Assembly: GCA_949300335.1 (NCBI GenBank)
Contig: CASGDV010000097.1
Location: forward strand, 1 to 44,939
Length of the DNA stretch: 44,939 bases
Direction of reading: 5' to 3'
DNA from: an uncultured Bacteroidales bacterium
Lineage (GTDB): Bacteria; Bacteroidota; Bacteroidia; Bacteroidales; UBA932
The position numbers were made by a program, and so were the translations under genes. The first letter of the stretch is position 1. The number at the start of each line of letters is the position of its first letter. The notes beneath the pieces are model-generated. The model worked only from the letters and a program-made list of their open reading frames with translations, was not told the DNA's origin and ran no database searches. Shown piece after piece: positions 41,888 through 44,939 of this stretch.

Positions 41888-42484
41888 ATGGTCTATGCGT
41901 ATATCAGAGTCAGTACGGAAATGCAGAACTTCTCTAGTCAGGAATATGAAATCAGGAAATACTGTTCTCAAAGGGATATCAGAATAGACAAATGGATAAC
42001 TGAGGCCCGTTCCGGCATGCTTTCCTATGAAAAACGTACTTTGGGCAAAGTCCTCAGGAAAATGAAAAAAGGAGATCTTCTGATATGCTCTGAGATTTCA
42101 AGGCTGGGAAGGAATATGCTTATGATAATGTCGATACTGAACTATTGTTCGGCAAAAGGGATTTTCATACATACAATAAAGGACAATTTCGATTTGTCCG
42201 ACAATATAAATTCGAAAATAATAGCATTCGCATTTGCTTTGGCGGCCGAAATTGAACGGAATCTCATATCCCAGAGAACAAAAGAAGCTCTGGCTGCAAG
42301 GAAGGCAAGTGGAAAGAAATTAGGACGTCCCCCGGGTACATCCAAGAAAAAGATTTCAATTTATAAGGAGAAAGATAAAATCAAGGAAATGATAGAAAGG
42401 CACGAGTCCATATCTTCGATTGCCAGGCATTATGGAATACATAGAAATACACTGAGAAAATATATCGAAGAAATATTTGAATGA
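41888..42484 (+). CDS. Serine site-specific recombinase (Mpi/Hin-type DNA invertase)
   Basis: A 198-residue small serine recombinase. The N-terminal catalytic domain has YAYIRVST with Arg7 and nucleophile Ser9, and the SRLGRN motif (Arg72, Arg75). The dimer/E-helix region IIAFAFALAAEIERNLISQR is followed by KKLGRPPG and a C-terminal helix-turn-helix (about 165-193, SISSIARHYGIHRNTLRKYI) that reads the crossover site. Length and layout match invertases such as Hin and B. fragilis Mpi, not large transposon integrases. The gene lies inside 19-bp inverted repeats between two divergent SusC genes, so promoter inversion is the likely job. Known Mpi-type enzymes can also act on distant sites. Confidence 0.93.
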   Translation: MVYAYIRVSTEMQNFSSQEYEIRKYCSQRDIRIDKWITEARSGMLSYEKRTLGKVLRKMKKGDLLICSEISRLGRNMLMIMSILNYCSAKGIFIHTIKDNFDLSDNINSKIIAFAFALAAEIERNLISQRTKEALAARKASGKKLGRPPGTSKKKISIYKEKDKIKEMIERHESISSIARHYGIHRNTLRKYIEEIFE

Positions 42485-42621
42485 TTTTTTACAAATCACA
42501 AATTCCTTGTAATATTTTCCAAATAGTAACAAAATGTAACTTCCTGCGCAATAATTCTTAAGAACTATATCAAAGAGGCTTTTTCCGTATAAATGTAGCT
42601 TTGAATTACGCTGTTATGCTA

Positions 42622-42653
42622 TTTGGATATTAAAAAAATCATTCTTATGTTTG
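42622..42653 (+). promoter_or_regulatory. Strong Bacteroides promoter facing right SusC, inside the invertible segment
   Basis: TTTG (42622-42625), a 20-bp spacer and TATGTTTG (42646-42653) match the -33/-7 consensus well. It ends 13 bp inside the right inverted repeat and points outward at the SusC gene starting at 42739. A second -7-like TAGCTTTG occurs at 42596-42603. The rest of 42485-42666 holds no gene. Confidence 0.7.
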
Positions 42654-42666
42654 CAGGCTCCGGGCG

Positions 42667-42685
42667 ATTTAAACGCCCGTTAAAA
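42667..42685 (+). repeat. Right 19-bp inverted repeat, candidate recombinase crossover site
   Basis: ATTTAAACGCCCGTTAAAA is the exact inverse of 41846-41864. The two copies delimit an 840-bp segment containing the recombinase gene and the outward promoter. The central CC is asymmetric, giving each site a polarity consistent with inversion. Confidence 0.8.
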
Positions 42686-42711
42686 AAGGCAATATATGAA
42701 ATTTCACCTAT

Positions 42712-42725
42712 ATATGTTTAACTAA
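42712..42725 (+). promoter_or_regulatory. Conserved leader motif of right SusC
   Basis: ATATGTTTAACTAA is identical to the leader 14-mer of the left SusC gene, 13 bp before this gene's ATG. It is probably part of a common SusC leader outside the crossover site. Confidence 0.5.
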
Positions 42726-42738
42726 TTATATTTTGCTT

Positions 42739-44939
42739 ATGAAAAGAATCAGATTGTTTTTTACGGCAATGCTGGTACTCTTGACGGCAGTCTCGGCTTT
42801 TGCTCAGAATGAGGAGGTTGTAGGTGTCGTTGTTGACGCTGCGAACGGGGAGACGATTCCTTTCGCATCAGTCAGGGTAAAAGGGACTATGACAGGTGCA
42901 TCTGCAGATATGGACGGTGCTTACAGCATCAATGTACCATCGAGGGAGAGCGCTGTGCTTGTCTTCAGTTTTGTAGGATACCGGACTGTAGAAATTCCGG
43001 TCAACGGCCGTCGGGAAGTCAATTGCTCCCTGGAAGTCGATGCCACGACATTGGAAGACGTTGTGGTAGTGGCTTACGGCTCTACAAAACGAGAGGCGAT
43101 GACGGGTTCCGTAACATCGGTTGACGGAGAAACTCTGGCATCAATTCCGGTAACTTCCGTGGACAAGGCTTTGGGAGGAAAACTCGCCGGAGTATCCATA
43201 ACATCCACAACCGGACAGCCGGGTTCCAGCACAAGCATAAGAATCAGGGGAACATCCTCCATCAATGCAAGCAACGGTCCTCTATGGGTTGTAGACGGCA
43301 TTCCTATCATGACGGGTGACCTGGCCAACAGCAGCATTGCAGACATCCAGTCCAGCCTGATGACATCTCTCAATCCGAATGACATAGAATCAATCACTGT
43401 TCTGAAAGATGCCGCTGCAGCCGCCGTATACGGTTCCAGGGCAGCAAACGGAGTGATTCTTGTGACCACCAAAAGCGGTAAGGAAGGCAAGGCTACATTC
43501 GATGCACGCGTAAAATACGGTGTACAGTGGTTCCAGTCAGATACAGGGTACAGGATGATGACAGCGGAGGAACTGCTTGATTTCCAGCGTACAGCTGCAA
43601 TCAATGCTGGAGTGGATCCTGACAACCCGACTTCACAGTATTACCGTCCTCTGTCCCTGCTCAACGGCGAACTAACCAACTATCTTGATTATTTCACGAA
43701 GCTCGGACAGGTTCAGGAATATGAACTGAGTGCAAGAGGAGGAACAAGCAAGGCGAAGTATTATTCTTCGATTTCATATCATGACAATGACGGTATCTTG
43801 TATGGTGACGACTATCAGAGAATTCAGGCCAGGACCAATGCAGACTACAAGCTTCTGAACAATCTTGAGACCGGTGTAAGGGTGAATGTCGCTTATACGA
43901 AACAGAACAACACTCCGACAAGCGGTCTGGCATATGAAAGCCCTATCTTTGCCGGAATGAGCTTCTATCCTTGGATACCGAAATACGATGAGAACGGAGA
44001 CTACAACACGAATATACCGACCAACTCCAACCTGAACCCGAGGGCTTCTGCAGAATACAATATCAAATCTCTGGAAAGCTACAGGTTCAACGGGACCATG
44101 TACCTCAAATGGGAACCTGTAAAGAACCTCGTAATAGAAACCAAGAATTCAGCCGAGGCGGTATTGTCCGACCAGCATCTTTACTACAGCGAAAAAGTCG
44201 GTTATGACAATATCACTCAGGATAACCAGAACAAAATCATGCAGCTGACCACCTCCAACACAATCAATTATGCTAACGTGTTCGGCGGTTACCACTCTTT
44301 CAGGGCGCTCATCGGTCAGGAGGCAAACAAGTATGTAGCATCATCCGTATACAATGAAGCTGTCGGAGTAAATCCAGAAATTCCTTATCCTGGAACTGCC
44401 GACCAGACAAAGACAACCATCAGTACGGGAATCACACGGAAAGCACTGCTTTCATTCTTCAGCATCGTGGACTACAACTATGACAACAAGTATTTTGCCC
44501 AGGCGACGTTGAGAAGTGACGGAAGCTCCCTGTTCGGAGAAAAGAACAAATGGGGTGTATTCTGGTCTGTTTCCGGGTCATGGAACATCAACAGGGAAAG
44601 TTTCCTGGAGAATTTCAAACCTCTGGATATACTGAAACTGAGAGCCAGCTACGGTGTGAACGGTAACAACGGTATCAGTGCATATCAGGCATATGGCGTA
44701 TACAGTACAATCGTCTACAACGGATTTACCGGCATGTATCCTTCCAACCCTGAAAACCAGTATCTGTCATGGGAAAAGAATGCCACATGGAATGTAGGAC
44801 TCGATTTCGGATTTTTCGGAAGAATCCGTGGAAGCGTTGATGTCTACAAACGACTGACAAAAGACATGCTTCTTGACAAGAAGGTGCCTCAGACATCCGG
44901 TTTCTCCTCAAATTTCATGAATACAGGTTCTTTGAGCAA
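42739..44939 (+). CDS. SusC/RagA-family TonB-dependent outer-membrane transporter (right copy, partial)
   Basis: The frame is open from the ATG at 42739 to the window edge (733 codons), so the C-terminus is missing. Signal peptide MKRIRLFFTAMLVLLTAVSA, then a carboxypeptidase-regulatory-like domain (VVGVVVDAANGETIPFASVR), a TonB-box-like LEDVVVVAYG, and the plug with IRIRGTSSINASNGPLWVVD and the signature LNPNDIESITVLKDAAAAAV followed by YGSRAANGVILVTTKSG. It is divergent in sequence from the left SusC, so the two probably take different substrates. A SusD gene is expected just beyond the edge. The promoter at 42622-42653 suggests it is the expressed locus in this orientation. Confidence 0.93.
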   Translation, partial: MKRIRLFFTAMLVLLTAVSAFAQNEEVVGVVVDAANGETIPFASVRVKGTMTGASADMDGAYSINVPSRESAVLVFSFVGYRTVEIPVNGRREVNCSLEVDATTLEDVVVVAYGSTKREAMTGSVTSVDGETLASIPVTSVDKALGGKLAGVSITSTTGQPGSSTSIRIRGTSSINASNGPLWVVDGIPIMTGDLANSSIADIQSSLMTSLNPNDIESITVLKDAAAAAVYGSRAANGVILVTTKSGKEGKATFDARVKYGVQWFQSDTGYRMMTAEELLDFQRTAAINAGVDPDNPTSQYYRPLSLLNGELTNYLDYFTKLGQVQEYELSARGGTSKAKYYSSISYHDNDGILYGDDYQRIQARTNADYKLLNNLETGVRVNVAYTKQNNTPTSGLAYESPIFAGMSFYPWIPKYDENGDYNTNIPTNSNLNPRASAEYNIKSLESYRFNGTMYLKWEPVKNLVIETKNSAEAVLSDQHLYYSEKVGYDNITQDNQNKIMQLTTSNTINYANVFGGYHSFRALIGQEANKYVASSVYNEAVGVNPEIPYPGTADQTKTTISTGITRKALLSFFSIVDYNYDNKYFAQATLRSDGSSLFGEKNKWGVFWSVSGSWNINRESFLENFKPLDILKLRASYGVNGNNGISAYQAYGVYSTIVYNGFTGMYPSNPENQYLSWEKNATWNVGLDFGFFGRIRGSVDVYKRLTKDMLLDKKVPQTSGFSSNFMNTGSLS

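Overview
The window is a chromosomal piece from a member of the Bacteroidota, most probably order Bacteroidales. The evidence is two SusC-type receptors with a SusD partner, a NigD-like lipoprotein, an Rnf complex preceded by rseC, tandem LysM-less M23 peptidases beside alaS, and many promoters with the Bacteroides -7 element TAnnTTTG. I cannot name the genus. No tRNA, rRNA, CRISPR array or transposase was seen.

Layout. 1-3.8 kb: a NigD-like lipoprotein, a GT4 glycosyltransferase with a PrxQ/Bcp peroxiredoxin, two tandem small outer-membrane proteins and a small TPR-like protein. 3.9-4.8 kb: non-coding DNA holding copy 1 of a 450-bp repeat. 4.8-16.5 kb: a long, tightly packed leftward gene train (two M23 peptidases, MerR, Nif3, a zinc-ribbon coiled-coil protein, DnaB, a DUF3108 protein, RseC, RnfBCDGEA). 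16.6-24.7 kb: a rightward train with alaS, an unusual in-frame fusion of an LptF-type permease to methionyl-tRNA formyltransferase, thiamin pyrophosphokinase, ilvA and ilvE. 24.7-29.1 kb: tgt, lptG and a GH20 hexosaminidase on the minus strand. 29.2-30.5 kb: a nucleoside:H+ symporter. 30.5-31.2 kb: copy 2 of the 450-bp repeat, inverted relative to copy 1. The two copies therefore bracket about 26 kb of housekeeping genes.

31.2-41.8 kb is a leftward SusC/SusD operon followed by a large unrecognised lipoprotein, a subtilisin-like lipoprotein protease and two small lipoproteins. With a protease and no glycosidase or polysaccharide lyase, it looks like a peptide/protein-acquisition locus. 42.7 kb to the window end is a second, divergent SusC gene, cut off by the edge.

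The most interesting region lies between the two SusC genes. A serine recombinase of the Mpi/Hin invertase type sits inside an 840-bp segment bounded by perfect 19-bp inverted repeats. Their core (AAACGCCCGT) resembles the crossover sites of Bacteroides fragilis Mpi. Just inside the right repeat is a strong Bacteroides promoter pointing outward at the right SusC gene, while the left SusC gene has no comparable promoter. This is the architecture of a self-contained promoter-inversion switch that would turn on one SusC locus at a time. Other points to check are the LptF-Fmt fusion, the 450-bp repeat whose hairpin loop is flipped relative to its flanks, and a Tgt lacking the usual zinc cysteines.
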